Source of the DNA: Mactra quadrangularis
Lineage: Eukaryota > Mollusca > Bivalvia > Venerida > Mactridae
Length of the DNA: 64,000 nt
Assembly: GCA_025267735.1 (NCBI GenBank)
Contig: CM046297.1
Location: 15,278,011-15,342,010 of the forward strand
Direction: 5' to 3'
The position numbers were made by a program, and so were the translations under genes. The notes below the pieces were generated by a model. That model did no database searches. It was not told the origin of the DNA and was given only the letters and a program-made list of their open reading frames with translations. Positions within the stretch are counted from its first letter, which is position 1; every line of letters begins with the position of its first letter. This document shows, piece by piece, positions 22,205 through 35,263 of this stretch.

Positions 22205-23845
22205 AACAGCTAAAGATTTCAATTAAAGCGTTTGGTTTAATCCTTGTGATAAAGAATCCATGATTTTCCGTAACTTTTACCTAGACACACCACCTAATAT
22301 CGGACTCATCCTTAAGCAATGTTGCAAGAGGATGAATATGAATCAAATATCTACAGGTTACATAGATTAGTATTCAAGACTGTACAATCTGTTATTGAGT
22401 CAACTTTGTTGGAACCGCGCCACAGACCGGTATGTTTGTGATTTATGGTTTCTCGGTAAGAGAGGATAAAGTTCGGTTACTTTCCCGGATGCCGTTCGTC
22501 ATGTTTACCGTACATATATACCGAGTGAATGCATTGTTTACATTTCCTGAGTAATTTATATGTCATTCTTTATTATATATCACAATTTCATACATGAATC
22601 GTGATTCAGAACAGCTGGTCCACCACTGAACAGAATTTGTATGTCAAGGGAAATAACTCTGAAAGTTTCTGTTCAATATCCACCAAGAGTTATCGTTCCT
22701 AAGATTGTGACGATAGAAACGGCAACTCTGCTAGAAATTATTTTTACATCTAGTAAGAGTTGTCTACCTTTAAATAGCACATTGGTGGTAGTAAAAAACA
22801 AGCTAAATTTCATGCTAATATACAATTTTCGTCGATCAAATAACAACGAACTTTGCATCACATCTAAGAACGATTGTTTTCCATTCGCCAATTTAGGTAA
22901 CAAAGACTTTAAACAACGACAGGATGAGCTGATGGATGAAATTTGGTAACTTGGTCAAACATAATTATGTGATGAACAATTCCACAGACCTATGCCGTTG
23001 AAATATGGCTCATGACACAACGCGAGCAATAGCATTATAATCTAAATTTAAAAAATAAATCAACTCATATAATTAAAATACGACCAGTGGCATACCCATT
23101 ACCGATAGAAGTAACTAATTGAGCAATTTTAGGCCAACCCTGGCCACCCCGAAAATCTTGCTCAGATCATTGTCATGACTCGTAACACTTAGAGCTTTTT
23201 TCTCGATTTCATTAAATTCAATGAGAGTGACTGAGTCTAACGTGGCGCTGCAATATTCAGAGTAATATTACATTAATCATGCATTATCTCTCATTGACCG
23301 CCAGTAAAAAAATCTCAATAGATGAGTCATTTCAAAACGAACAAGACGAACCTTTCAGAAAACATACTTCATGCTTTCAGTTATACATAAATACTCTTAA
23401 TCTACATTCAAACTCGCGTTTTGGGATCACCTGACTTCTAAATCTAAACTTGAAATTTTGTTCAATATTACGCATGTTACAAGCGGCCATCAGTCACAGG
23501 CAGGTTTGTACATAATTATATAAATAATCTCACAATTAGCATCATATATCTAGAAAACATAAATAAAATTTTATGTTTTATATAAAACTCACTGATAAGA
23601 AGTTCTTTTGGCAGTTCTTGGTATGATAGTAAGACATTTATACAGTATCAACGGCTTATTTTCACCTCGAATGAATCAAACATTTTATCTGATTTATTTA
23701 TGATACCATATCTCTTTATGCCAATTTACATTTTGACTGGATGAAAATTGTTATAGGAATGCACAAAGTACGGACATAAGAACATGTTGCCCCATTGAAG
23801 TTAGATGCAGTAGTTAAGATCAGAAGCATCTGTCTACGAGTATAA
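22205..23845. other. Noncoding flank
   Basis: The CAAC duplication at 22201-22204 is followed by AT-rich DNA. A 102-codon frame at 22641-22949 has no splice context or recognisable motif and I do not call it. Confidence 0.5.
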
Positions 23846-24185
23846 CACTACCATGACAGCCATTAGTACCACATTAGAATCATTGGCAGCCTATTGTATT
23901 ATGGTAGCCATTGTTAGTTAAATATTACCATGGTAGCCATTAATACCATTTGTTATCAGTACCATGGCAGTTAGTCAAATAATATCATGGTAGAAAAGTT
24001 AAGTGGTAGTGGCTAATAGTACCATGGCAGCCATTGGTACCAACTAAAATTTATGTCTAGCTTTTTTCCGATTGGAAGCTATCGGTAGACATTGTGAAAA
24101 CAAGAAGTCATTGTAAGCCATTGGCACTACTTGGAGGCCATTGGTAGCCAATGGTAGCAAGTAGAACCAACGGTATTCTAGTGGT
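23846..24185. repeat. Degenerate minisatellite (ATGGTAGCCATTGGTACC-like)
   Basis: About 10-12 diverged units of a 20-30 bp motif built on 'catggtagccattagtacc'. Several units include the self-complementary TACCATGGTA. No coding frame. Confidence 0.6.
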
Positions 24186-27100
24186 TGTTATTAACCTTTT
24201 GGTGAAATGGACCTACGCAGGTCAAACCAAATATTCAAATCAAACCCTAAAATAAAATACAAATTGTACCTTATATATGCCCACAGTATAAGCAATTAGT
24301 TTCGTTTGAAGTTGTTTTGTGCAGCAGACAAAGAAAACAAAATTGCTTTGATGAAAACCAAGTGCCCATATGATTCTCATTATATATTTCATGACATATT
24401 GTCGTATCTACCCATGCTATACGCCAGTAAGTTTTGTTTACATGTAGAAGTGACTCAATGAATGCATATATATATTGTATATCTGATTAATTTTTATACC
24501 GAGAGCAGATGATATGTGCATTTAATGATAAATAATAAAACTAAAGCATGCTAATGTTGAGTTTTAACATGAGATAATGCTGGGTGTATGTTCAATTATC
24601 ATGATAAGCGTTTCGGAATAACTCGGTAAAGTTCGGGAAATTTCGGTCAAATTCGTGGCAGTCTGTACTAAGCGCCGGAAAATATTGAAACTTTTCCATC
24701 AATATTCGATAGATCTACTTACATCGGAATTACCCGATGATTACGATTTTGAGCTAATATAATGTTCGGCATCAATCGGAATGTCTCGTAAAATACCGAT
24801 AAAATGATTGACAGATTCGGCCTTCTATTCTGCATCGGAACGAAGATATACGAGCATTTGAATGCACTAAACAAGACATATTTCTCCAAAAATTTCATTG
24901 AATAGAAACCATAAGTCGGCTGCAATCTTTGATCTTTCAACGTTAGTGATGATAAAACCTATCACCGAGTGCAGCTTTATATTTTCTGTTTATAAATTCT
25001 TGAAATATTTGAAATTCCCTCGAAGAATTTTATTAGAAAACCACTTAGGACAAACTGTAGCATCATGGCATCCATTTTTTCAGCAATATATATATAGAAT
25101 TATATAATAGAAAGTAACTATGTATATTTCAAAAGTAAGAATTTCATTGGTCAAAAGATGATAAGTTCATACGACACTCTCACGTGTCCGCGAGAGACGG
25201 TCCTATATGAAAAATACGAAGGGGGGATAGCCATGGGAACTGATTTTCTAGAATTCAGTTTCAGACGAAAGTTAACATATTATGAATAATTACAATGATA
25301 ATGATAATAAAATTCATCCATGAGCGACCTATTACATAATGAATTATGGACGTGACACCAGATAATGGGAAAAAACTCCTCACGTACTTTTTTTTAAATA
25401 TCTTACTACCCGGAGTAAACTGTAGTCAAAATTATTATGTTTCTTGGACACGTTTTTCTACAAAAAAAGTGCAAAGTGCTAAATAAAACATCCCCCGAAA
25501 AACCACGGCGATAATCCACTTAGAAAATATATCTACGTCGAAAACCGCCGAGGATTTCTGAATGATGAACAAATCCGTTTTCATGGGCAATACACTTTAT
25601 CAGTATTTACTATTTAACCTGTTTCCAATTAAGATTTATGACTCCTGTTTTTGCTACAGTTCATTACCACACGAAATACCATTAATTTTAATCTGAATTA
25701 AACGTTAGCAGCGGCTTTTTTAGGAGAAACACGGAGCACATCAGCCATTTTCGTGGCTAGCCGTTGAAATTGGCTAGAAGTTCTGATTGGCTACAATATA
25801 TGACTTGAGAACGCTACATTCGGAACTGTTCTGTCAACGTACGTATCTGTGAGATATTGACGGAAATTACCGATATATTCCGACTATTCGGATCTCCACG
25901 GTGATTATTTACGCAGATATACTTCGTAGAAGATCGCCGCTCCGAATGATGCAGATAGACATTGATTTTGTAGATACTTATACGTGAATGAATTAATCAT
26001 GCCAAAGTAACAGCTATAATATTTCTATCACAGTTGAGAAAATGAAAGTACACGTAGTTCGCTGACCATTTCAAGAATGTGTTGAGAAAGTTATGATTCC
26101 CATGTCCAGACTGAAACAGACATGGACAAGTTTGCCGTAGATTTTAAAAGCATCATGGTGCGTTCAAAACTGCCGACTTATGAAAACTCACAGACGTTTT
26201 TACAGAATTTTGAATCAGCATTGTTGCAATGAAAATTTTTCGAAGTCTGAATTAAACAGACACACTCTGACCGTACAAATTTATAAGTATCTTTGTGGGT
26301 TCAAAAAGGGCCAAGTTAAAAAAAACACACAATCACTTCTAACAGAAATGAGTATTGTTGCCGTATGAAAATTTTCGAAGTCTAAAAGTATCTCAAAGAA
26401 GTTCAGAAAATTGATGAATGGATAAGATAACCAGTCTCCTTACTCCCCTATACCAGTACGTGTAATCTATTATCATATAAAACATATGGGGGTAGAGAGG
26501 AAATGTTTAATTTCTGAATAACAGTTTTTGATGATTCGGATAAAGTTATTCCTCTCTTGAGCTGTGATATTTTTATGAACTATGTGAGTTTGGTAGGCCT
26601 AATTGAATAACTGGATTATTATCGTACGTAAGGTCATGGATTTTACGGTAGGTATGCGACATACTGGACATCAATTATTCCGTGTTTGTAGGTTCTAACA
26701 GTTTAGTTCTGGTTTCTGACTTTGGCACCACCGACATTTAGAGCATAACACATTGATATTTTGAAGTTCTTAAAGTGTAGCAACATTCAAATACCCGTGT
26801 GTTAACAGATTGTTTTAAAGCGTATTTATATTCTCGATGGCTGTACTCTAGCGATTTTAAAGAATATTTAATATTTATGCAAACTGGGTTGTATATTTAG
26901 GTTGGTTGTATAAGTTTGATAATTGCATTTAGGTCGAACTCTGTAGTGAATTTGATTATACTATTCAGTTTAAGTGTTGAGGCCGAAGCTTTATTGAGGT
27001 TTGAAGTAATGTTGAAATGATCATTTTTTAGGTATTGGCTAGTCGAGGTTGTACTGTATTTAATGTTTGAACCTAGACATGGGCTATTAAAAAGACAAAC

Positions 27101-28380
27101 ATCCCGCCTAGATACTTAGTAAAATCAACTTACAGTGTTTATTGTTGCAATTAAAATAATTATTTTTGCTATTTAGTGTTTTCTAAAACAATATTAAGTT
27201 TGGAAACAAACTCTAGGAAAATGTTGAGAACTTTGTACACTCCAGACGTTTCTTAGGTCAATTTACTGGATCTACAAACGAGATTAAATACTATCTCGGA
27301 TATATACATATTCTTTCAATGAATGTTAGACTAAAAAGTTTACAATGAATGCCGAACAAGCGAGAGTTTTGTGATGTTTACTCGAAGATTCGTTTCATGC
27401 ATTTGTTTCATTTCATATAATGATTAATACAAGAGTAAAATCAGAACACGAGCTTAGTTCGCGTCTGTGATTTAAATCAAGAAGTTTTCTTAATAGGAGG
27501 AATAAAATTCATGGGGATTTGATTTACATTGGATTTTGATAGATACGAATAATATTTCTGAACAACATTTTGAATTCGAATGCACGTGTATTCATTCATG
27601 ACTTGCTTGATTATTAATAACATTCGAGTGTCTGTGAATACCACGCGGAATATATTCTTGTTTATAAATGCATAAATAGGGACCATTTAGTGAATTAGGA
27701 GTATACTCGTGGAGGAAGTAGTTTTCCCTTCCAGATAATTTGAATTATACAACTTCCGGTGAAAATTAGACAGAAAAACACGTGCAGTTTATAACTAAAT
27801 GGCCCGGTGTAAAACTCTTACTACTACAAACTTACGACGTTGTGATCAAGTGCGTTTATAAACGACTCATATTTTTTACTTATCACTCAAATACTCTTAA
27901 GTGAACACTTAAGTTTTAGAATATCGCGATATATCGCGATATATTATATAATTGATCCATATATCGTTGGTTATCATCTATTCATAATATTTCAAGGGTG
28001 TGGCATAATCTATGAAACAATTTCTAAACTTTAGTCTACTCGTAAACATTTCTCAATGGATTTAAATCTGTGATATATATTCAGGGGAATTAGATAAACG
28101 GTGTTTATTGGATATGCTACTTCTCATGTGAGTGATTCAAGGATTGTTAGTGTTTGCTATACAATATCCAACACACCCAGTAAACGTTTCGAGGCTTATC
28201 CGGAAATATCCGAACACTATACTAGACTTATCCGGAGATACCCGATTACTATACAAGTAGGGTACGTTCTGGAAATTATGCATTTGTTTGTACCTGTATA
28301 GATGTTTCAATTTTGATATTCAGAACTACATGATTATATAATGGCGCAGTTTCCAAATTTGTCATTCTTATGAAATAGGG
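24186..28380. other. Noncoding AT-rich DNA
   Basis: No gene is supported. A palindrome of repeated ATATCGCGATAT occurs near 27921-27946. Degenerate 'cggaaataNccga' words occur around 24600-24800 and 28190-28250. Confidence 0.5.
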
Positions 28381-28399
28381 CTTTATCCATAAATACATG

Positions 28400-28760
28400 T
28401 ACAAATGAAAATAAAGTGCCCAATGCATTACAGTCAAGAAGTTCTAAAAATTGCATTTTATGGTCAAACGTTAATGTTTTAAATTTATAGGAACATGTTT
28501 ACATGTGTATTTATAAAGAAAAAAAGTACTTAGTATCTTATTTAGAGTCAAGTTATGTCAAAGTTGTATCATGCGATCAAAACATTAATAGTTTAAATGT
28601 ATACGAAACTGCTTACATGTGTATTTGTGAAGAAAAAAATGACTCAGTTCCAAAATTGGACTCAGTATCCACAGCATTGACATGAAGACATGCACGCTTT
28701 ATACCCATGTGTTAAATGTAAATACATGAATTCTGTGTATTTATAACGTGAAAAAATACT
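28400..28760 (+). repeat. Three diverged ~115-bp tandem duplications
   Basis: Blocks ending at about 28530, 28645 and 28760 share 'ttacatgtgtattt(a/g)t(a/g)aagaaaaaaa' and upstream 'gtcaaacNttaatNNtttaaat'. The third copy is weaker. They sit directly upstream of the candidate coding exon at 28770 and could be promoter or 5'UTR duplications. Confidence 0.5.
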
Positions 28761-28769
28761 GATATTAAA

Positions 28770-28952
28770 ATGAGTAAGAAATTTTCTACTCGAATGAGAC
28801 GTATTCTTAACTCGGTCAAGGTCAACATGTGCAGTTGTCATAGCACCGATGATATACTTGTTGCCATGGAAACAGAAAATAAACCATATGACAAACCGTC
28901 TGTAGATGTTGATATAGAGAGAAAATCTGAAGAAAGTGATTGTTCTATAGAT
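28770..28952 (+). CDS. Candidate first coding exon (possibly of the large-exon gene)
   Basis: An ATG opens 61 codons that end at a near-perfect donor GAT|GTAAGT. The encoded segment starts basic (KKFSTRMRRIL), has CSC and a methionine-rich middle, and ends acidic/serine-rich (KSEESDCSID). Composition looks coding rather than random. The exon ends in phase 0, matching the phase-0 acceptor of the large exon at 55358, whose sequence is also Ser/Asp-rich. Joining the two would create an intron of about 26.4 kb containing the ISL2EU element. No acceptor is seen just upstream, so it would be a first exon. The link is an inference. Confidence 0.45.
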
Positions 28953-31209
28953 GTAAGTTGCTATTTTTGTATAAATTTGAGTTTAAGGCCAAAGGCTTAA
29001 TGCTTTTTGTTCACAAGTACATGTGAAATAATAAGAATGACCCAGTACGACCTTCACCCCTTTGATAAAAATTACTGATCTAAGTGATATTATAAAACAC
29101 CCAAAAAATTTTCAGAAGAGTGTTTCGCATAAAACATCACATAGGGGACTAATTTTCTATCAACACATTTCACATTGGTCGTAGGGACTAACACTCTGGC
29201 ACCCAGGGGTAACGATCGAAAATCTTGATAACTCTTGGATACGAGAATGGGTGACTGTGAACACAGAAATAAAGATATTAATGTTCATCTCTTCACAATA
29301 TACGTTGGTCAAGGACAACCTTTGAAAAATCTAAAGTAGGCCACTTCCCTTTGCCCACCCTCCTCCTTTAACTAAAGTTAATTCTCCTTAATATAAAACC
29401 ACATTTTGATGTTTTAATGTATTAATATTATCAAGATGAAAATAATTTTGAATTTCCTGGAATGTCTTAGATTTATTTGCATGGATACAAAGAAACACTT
29501 GTTCTGAATACTCGTTTCTCCGAAGAATTAAAAAAGAAACAGTTATATATAAACTTAATGTGCTAGATCAAACTAATGTGTTATTTATGGATCATTGGGA
29601 TTTATTTTGATATCTGTTTTAATGGGGAGAGGGCGTTTTTTCTCAAAAGTTGATGTTAAAGAAAACGTACACCACCAAAATTGCCCATTCGGAACATCTC
29701 GAACATTCATTGAACGTATAATTATAGTTTTTCGTGAATGGCCGATGAACTCCGAATGCAAAATTATCTTGTACATTAGGGTGTACAAGTGTCGTATTAT
29801 GCTTCAGCTTCATTATTTTCGATAGAAATCAAACACGAGGGGTTCCATTTTCAGGAAATCATTTATTCTCTTTCCTTTTACCTCTTGAAAAAAAATGTTA
29901 AGCTTCGACCTGTTTATCATTAAGAGCCATAGTAGGTTTCACAAAAGTGGCATCAATGTGTCATAGTTGTAAAAGAAAATATATTAAGATAAATTCAGCA
30001 ATTTATGAGTTGTCTCTCTTCAAAACAAGTTTTGCTACTGCAGTGATCTCCCTTGACAAACCAATTAAAATCTAATTTTAAGAATGACAGAGTCTAGATA
30101 ATTACTGCGTTTGTTTATTTTACTTTTTTCTTGTTTACATGTTGATACAGTCTAAAAGAAGCCAGATGTAAAATATCTTGGGAAAAAAACCGAAACCAAA
30201 ACATGTTATACAATAGAAGTGAAACTGTATCAAGCTTCAATTAACCTTTGCATGGTAAACCAATTACCAAGAGTAATATAGATTGTATGGTTTAGGTTCG
30301 GCTGAATTTTTATGCCTTGGATTAATTCTATGAGACAAGGTCGTAGTCTAGTAAACACTTGTGACTAGAAATCTGGCGACCTGTGTTTAAATCATTGCTA
30401 CCTTTAACTGAAAGAAAGGCTTGAGATTGATGTTAGGTATCGACAATGATTCTTTATGTTAAAAAGTAGGTAATTGTTTTTGGAAGATTTATAAGATTCT
30501 AGGCCTGGTGTGTATTAAAATAATAGTTAAGTAAACTGTTTTCAACATGTGAGTTTGAATTTTATAAAACTACACTTAATCACACACTAACTACCTCCAC
30601 GTTTTCACTTACTCGCTCACTTATGAATTTACTCACTAATTAACTCATTCACTCGATCACTCGCTCAATGCCCCCCGTTCTTCACTCACTTACTCCGTCC
30701 GTCACTTACCTAATTAATCACTCATTCATTCTAAGTATTCAAAAACAAATCACTTACAAGAATCAAGTAGTTTACAATAAACAAGGTATGGGATAAAATA
30801 CATCTACAAAATGTAACAGTGTCTAATTGAAGTTTGTACGTATCTTGGTATAACAAGAAAGTATCTATATGTTAGGTTATAACGATTTGTGGATTTGTTT
30901 GAACGAGTTCTTAGAATTATAACAAGGTGTGGTTTTATCTGTCAAAATCTGACCTGATTTTATACATCTAGTCAGTAAAACTGGTGTGCAATCTAAATTG
31001 TTTAACATAATAGAAGGGTTCCATAGTTTTGTTTTGTTCTAGATGGGGAGGGGGGGGGGGGGGTGATATCAAAATACGATAATCGCAAAATAATCGCATT
31101 CGTCATCATAAAAAAACATTCAGTGCCGTATATGATCACCGTTACACTTTTGTTAATGATTGGTTTCATGAATTTAAGCAATATCTGAGCAACTATAAGA
31201 ATGTCTTTA
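28953..31209. other. Noncoding DNA with MITE-like palindromes
   Basis: At about 29688-29762 a palindrome has 'cattcggaacatctcg' on one side and 'ggccgatgaactccgaatgc' on the other. A related half lies near 44525-44552. A perfect hairpin CTTGTACA-ttaggg-TGTACAAG is near 29769-29790. A degenerate CACT/TCACT-rich stretch lies at 30570-30735 and a G run at about 31043-31062. No gene seen. Confidence 0.5.
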
Positions 31210-31419
31210 ATGGGGGCAATAAGCTGCTTTTCTCTACAGCGGAAGTAGTATTTAGAGGGCATAGTAAATTCTCTCTGCTGACCGCTTATCAGTGTTTACA
31301 ACATAGGTTTATATAGCTTTTCAATGCTAAATTCCAAGGTTAATTTGTGTATTTGGTTAATGAATGTGCTTTGTTGATATTATTCTAGAGGTGAATGTTT
31401 TATAACATACAATCTGAAA

Positions 31420-33026
31420 ATGGTGCAGTATTGCTGTGTACCTTTATGTAAGAGCTTTGGTGGATTGCATTTTCCAAAAGACAAAGTTTTAAGAGACAAG
31501 TGGAGAGTTGCAGTAAAAAAGGCTGTTTCAGGAAATAAGACAAAGTTATGGGAACCATCAAAGCATGATGTTGTGTGTCATAAACATTTTCTACCAGAGG
31601 ATTATACAACAACTGCAGAAGGTAATTAAACATTGGTGTTGATAATATACTTGTATTTCTATATATATTGTGGTGCGTTGGTAATAAGAACATGTAGTAC
31701 ACGTGCATGTACTATAACATATAATGTACAATGTAAGTAATATTTTATTAAAATAAATCAGTATATTTTAGTTGAATAGTGTGAGTAAATCTTTCTATGA
31801 TTTATACTATGTATATATAACAATTTTATCTTTCAGGGAAACGAAAAAGGCTGATAAGAGGTGCAGTGCCATCAGTGTTTCATGAACGCATGACAAAGAC
31901 CCCTGTAGCCAAATATGAAGCTGATTTGAACAGGAAGAAAAGATATGAAAAGCGTACTTCAACATGTACACACTCAAGCATACCTGTGTCCACCTGTAGT
32001 GACCCAGATATATCCAATTTATGCAATGAGATTGAAATTATAACAGAAAATAAAATAGCAACCATTGCCAGTGATAGTGATCAATTTGCAAGTACCCAAG
32101 TACAATGTGAAATATTAACTGACAAAAGTGGACAATATTCAATAGAAAATTATAAAGACAAACCTAATGCAGTCAAATATTATACTGGATTTGATGACTA
32201 TGGCCATTTCATGATGTTTTTTCATGTGTTAGGACCAGCTGTAAACCATTTAAATTATAAGTGTCAAAAGATAGAACCAAAAAACCAATTGTTTTTAACA
32301 TTAATGAAACTTCGTCTAAATAAGGAAGACTATGAACTTAGCCTATTTTTCTGTGTGAGTCAACCGACTATTTCGAAGGTGATTGAAACATGGATAAACT
32401 TTATGTATTGTCAACTAAAGGAAATAAATACATGGCCTACAAGAGATATTATTACACAATATATGCCCGAGGATTTTAAGAGGAAACATTCAACAACACG
32501 TGTCATCCTTGATGCAACAGAGGTCCCAATACAGAAACCATCAAATGTTTCAGCTCAAAGCTCGACGTTTTCATCATATAAACATAAAAATACCCTCAAA
32601 ACTATGATTGGTGTTTCACCAAGAGGTTTAGTTACATTTGTCAGTGATTCTTATGCCGGAACAGCTAGCGACAGACAAATAATAGAGCGTTCAGATCTTT
32701 GTAAGAAAGACCTTTTTAATAAAAAAGACAGCATTATGGCAGACCGGGGGATAATGGTGCAAGATTTATTTGCAAATAAGGATGTAAAGGTCAATACACC
32801 TACTATGCTGGCAGGAAAATCACAGCTTGAACCAGAGACAGTCGTGAAGGACAGACGCATTGCGTCCAAACGTATACATGTTGAAAGAGTCATTGGTCTT
32901 GCGAAAAACTTTAAAATACTAAGTTCTGAACTTCCAATGTCAAAAGTTAATCTGGGTTCAAGAATAGCATTTATATGCTTCAAAATTACCAATTTTCACC
33001 GCTGTATTGTTGGAAGGTTAGCATGA
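31420..33026 (+). CDS. THAP-DDE transposase (two exons)
   Basis: Exon 1 is 31420-31621 and exon 2 is 31837-33026. The intron 31622-31836 has GT...AG ends (GAAG|GTAATT, ctttcag|GG). The spliced product is 463 residues. Residues 1-65 form a THAP zinc finger with C5 (or C6), C10, C53 and H56, plus W28. A KRKR patch lies at the junction. Then come a variable linker, a helix-turn-helix-like segment (LFFCVSQPTISKVIETW) and a DDE_Tnp_4-type catalytic core. Likely catalytic residues are D293 (VILDATEV), D370 (IMADRG) and E417 (HVERVIG). The start is the first ATG before the THAP cysteines. AATAAA at 33059-33064 lies just past the stop. It should bind the terminal repeats and catalyse excision and integration in the nucleus. 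Confidence 0.9.
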
Positions 33027-33225
33027 ATATACTTAGAATATAATAATATTAAATTCTAAATAAAATTAAGACAAAATCAATACAATCTTTGTTTATTTTT
33101 CTATTCATTCACTCGATCAAATAATTATTTTTTATACATTAACATTTACACTGTCTACTCATTTCTCTGCAATGGCATCCTTTTCAAATTATGTATAGAT
33201 GTTGATTTGTTTTCTTTCACACTGA

Positions 33226-35137
33226 TTATAGTTGAGCAGCTATATATTTACGAAGATACTTTTCATAGAAGACTTCAAGTTTTGGTAACAGACTATGCTC
33301 ACAGTATTCTTTGTCAATCATTATCTTTCTGATGAGAATGTCTTTGAATGTGTAAACAATGAAATAACACCATTGTCTTTTGCATATATACAGTTGTCCT
33401 TGAACTTGATAATAGTAATTGCTTGTTTGCTTTAATTCTATCTCCCCATCTCGATACTCTAAATATGGGAATAATTTTCCTGGTGCTATCATATTATCTC
33501 TTCCGGTGTATGGACATTTTATCTCAACTAAGGCATCACTACCTATGAGACCATCAGGCGATGCTGCTATATATGGTCTTTCATTGAAAATAAATAGACC
33601 ACACTTCTGAACGTTCAATCCTGATTTTGATTGGAACACTTTTAATCCCTTTGATTCATACTGTTTTCCATGAATTATTGCTTTATTGCAAAGTCTCGAT
33701 GTCTTCATGAAAGAGTAACATAGTTTATTCATGTTTCTTCGTGCTGTAAGCTTACATACCTCACCAAAACGAGAAGCTGTTATCCTCCACAATCTTTCTT
33801 CCTTCCATCTCTTACAGTCTGCTTGCTTTCGCGTTTTCTTTTCCAACTCTTTAATGGTGCTATCTGAGCATACATAGGAATTGTCAACCCAGTGTTCTGT
33901 GACAGGTAGATCCAAGTAATTATGATCATTTGCAGCTGCTTGCAAATCAGCTCTTTCCCACAAATACTTCATTGTAATGTCCTTTGATGTGTTTGCACAG
34001 TAATTCAAAACTGTACTCCTTACATGATCTTCATAGCCTTCAATATTTCGATATTCCGGTGGCCTTGGGTCCGTCAGCTTACATTTTCTTGAGGTGTTTG
34101 GGATGTCTTTTGCTTTTACAGGTGTTCCAGCATATTGTTTCTTTGGCTTATGGAAAGTTTGTAACATTTCTGTGCAGGACTGTTGAACTTTTGGGTCAGA
34201 TCCGCTTTGTACAAAATCATGCAACATATAAAGCACAGCTGCTATGTGCTTGCACGTGCCATGCGGACCCTTGCCAGATGGACATTCACAGTGACTGTTT
34301 AGTACTTCACCATTATCTTTGTCTATCCTAATTTTGTAGTTGTACGTTAGTTTTTTACGCATAGCAGCTCCAACAAATCCGGTGAAAAATATGGATGGTG
34401 CTTTTACATTTATACTGCAGGCATATATCTTTTGACTCTCATACATTTTTTTACCTTTTTGTAGAGCTTTAAGATCTGAGATCTGTTCGTTGTCATCTGC
34501 CATCCTGTACTTAAAGTATCCATCTATTTGCTCTTTTGTAAGTTTAGGCAGATGGATTTGATGTTCAAGTTGTAATTGGTGAAATCCATCACCCGGCCAG
34601 TCTGGATCTAGAGGTTCTGGTAAAATCACTACTTCTCCTCGAAAATCTTGATTTCTATCATATGCCTCTAGTCTGTAAAATACAAAATCATTTATCATAA
34701 TGTTAACAATATGTATGTGCAGGTGAAAGTGTGAAAGTGCATTTCGTCCATTACATTATAAAACCCTAAATGAATCTGGATATTACAGATAAACAAATAC
34801 ACATCTCAGTAGTAGATGTAATAAAAGGCAGATAGGTATGAATAAATCTTATCAGTTACTCTAATCTAGACACCTTGGTCAGTACAATTCTAAGTAATGT
34901 ATACTGTATCTAAGCATCTACCTTCCTGACTGACCTATATAATACATGCATAAGAATAATGAATAATGACTGTTGGTGTGTAAAATATAGCAGTTTTAAT
35001 GAGTTTAAAGCAGTATATTACCTTTCTATTAGATCCTCCTTTCTACCATGAATAACAGCACCTCTTTTTGTAAGTTCTTTTTTCAGATTTAAGACACTCC
35101 ATCCATAATAATGAGATTTCTTTGTTCCTGAATCCAT
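33226..35137 (-). CDS. SAP-SWIM-YqaJ nuclease of ISL2EU (two exons)
   Basis: Exon 1 is 35137-35022 and exon 2 is 34672-33226 (minus). The intron 35021-34673 has GT (AG|GTAATA) and AG (attttacag) ends, giving 520 residues. A SAP-like DNA-binding motif spans the junction (LKKELTKRGA, then DLIERLEAY). A SWIM finger has C167, C169, C179, H181. A YqaJ/lambda-exonuclease-like domain at about 335-480 shows ITASRFG, an E near 378, SPDG (D412), VEIKCP (E422, K424) and YYQVQGQ. The PD-(D/E)XK-type nuclease is the standard partner of ISL2EU transposases; its role is not well defined and end processing or repair is an inference. Starting translation only in exon 2 would lose the SAP motif. A minus-strand AATAAA lies at 33097-33092. 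Confidence 0.9.
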
Positions 35138-35263
35138 GTTAACTTTACAGTTTATCTATCATGTGTATTGACGAAGTGAACAGAGAGAGTATTTTTATGC
35201 CCTCTATTTTCAAGGGAAACAATACTGGTCAGTCTGAGAGAACTCTATCTTTATTGCCCCCAT

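Larger units (their letters stand above)
31210..35263. mobile_element. Autonomous ISL2EU/IS4EU-type DNA transposon
   Basis: The element proper spans 31212-35261 (4,050 bp). Termini are GGGGGCAATAA and TTATTGCCCCC, flanked by AT at 31210-31211 and 35262-35263. A second matching subterminal pair is AGAGGGCATA (31254-31263) and TATGCCCTCT (35196-35205). Inside are two convergent two-exon genes: a THAP-DDE transposase (+) and a SAP-SWIM-YqaJ nuclease (-). A transposase with a THAP finger plus a YqaJ nuclease gene is the known hallmark of the ISL2EU superfamily. All splice junctions restore open frames and no disabling mutation is seen, so the copy may be functional. Confidence 0.9.

Noticed and set aside
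22641..22949. 102-codon ORF just after the LTR element
   Set aside because: No domain, no splice signals consistent with a gene, and an equally open frame on the opposite strand.
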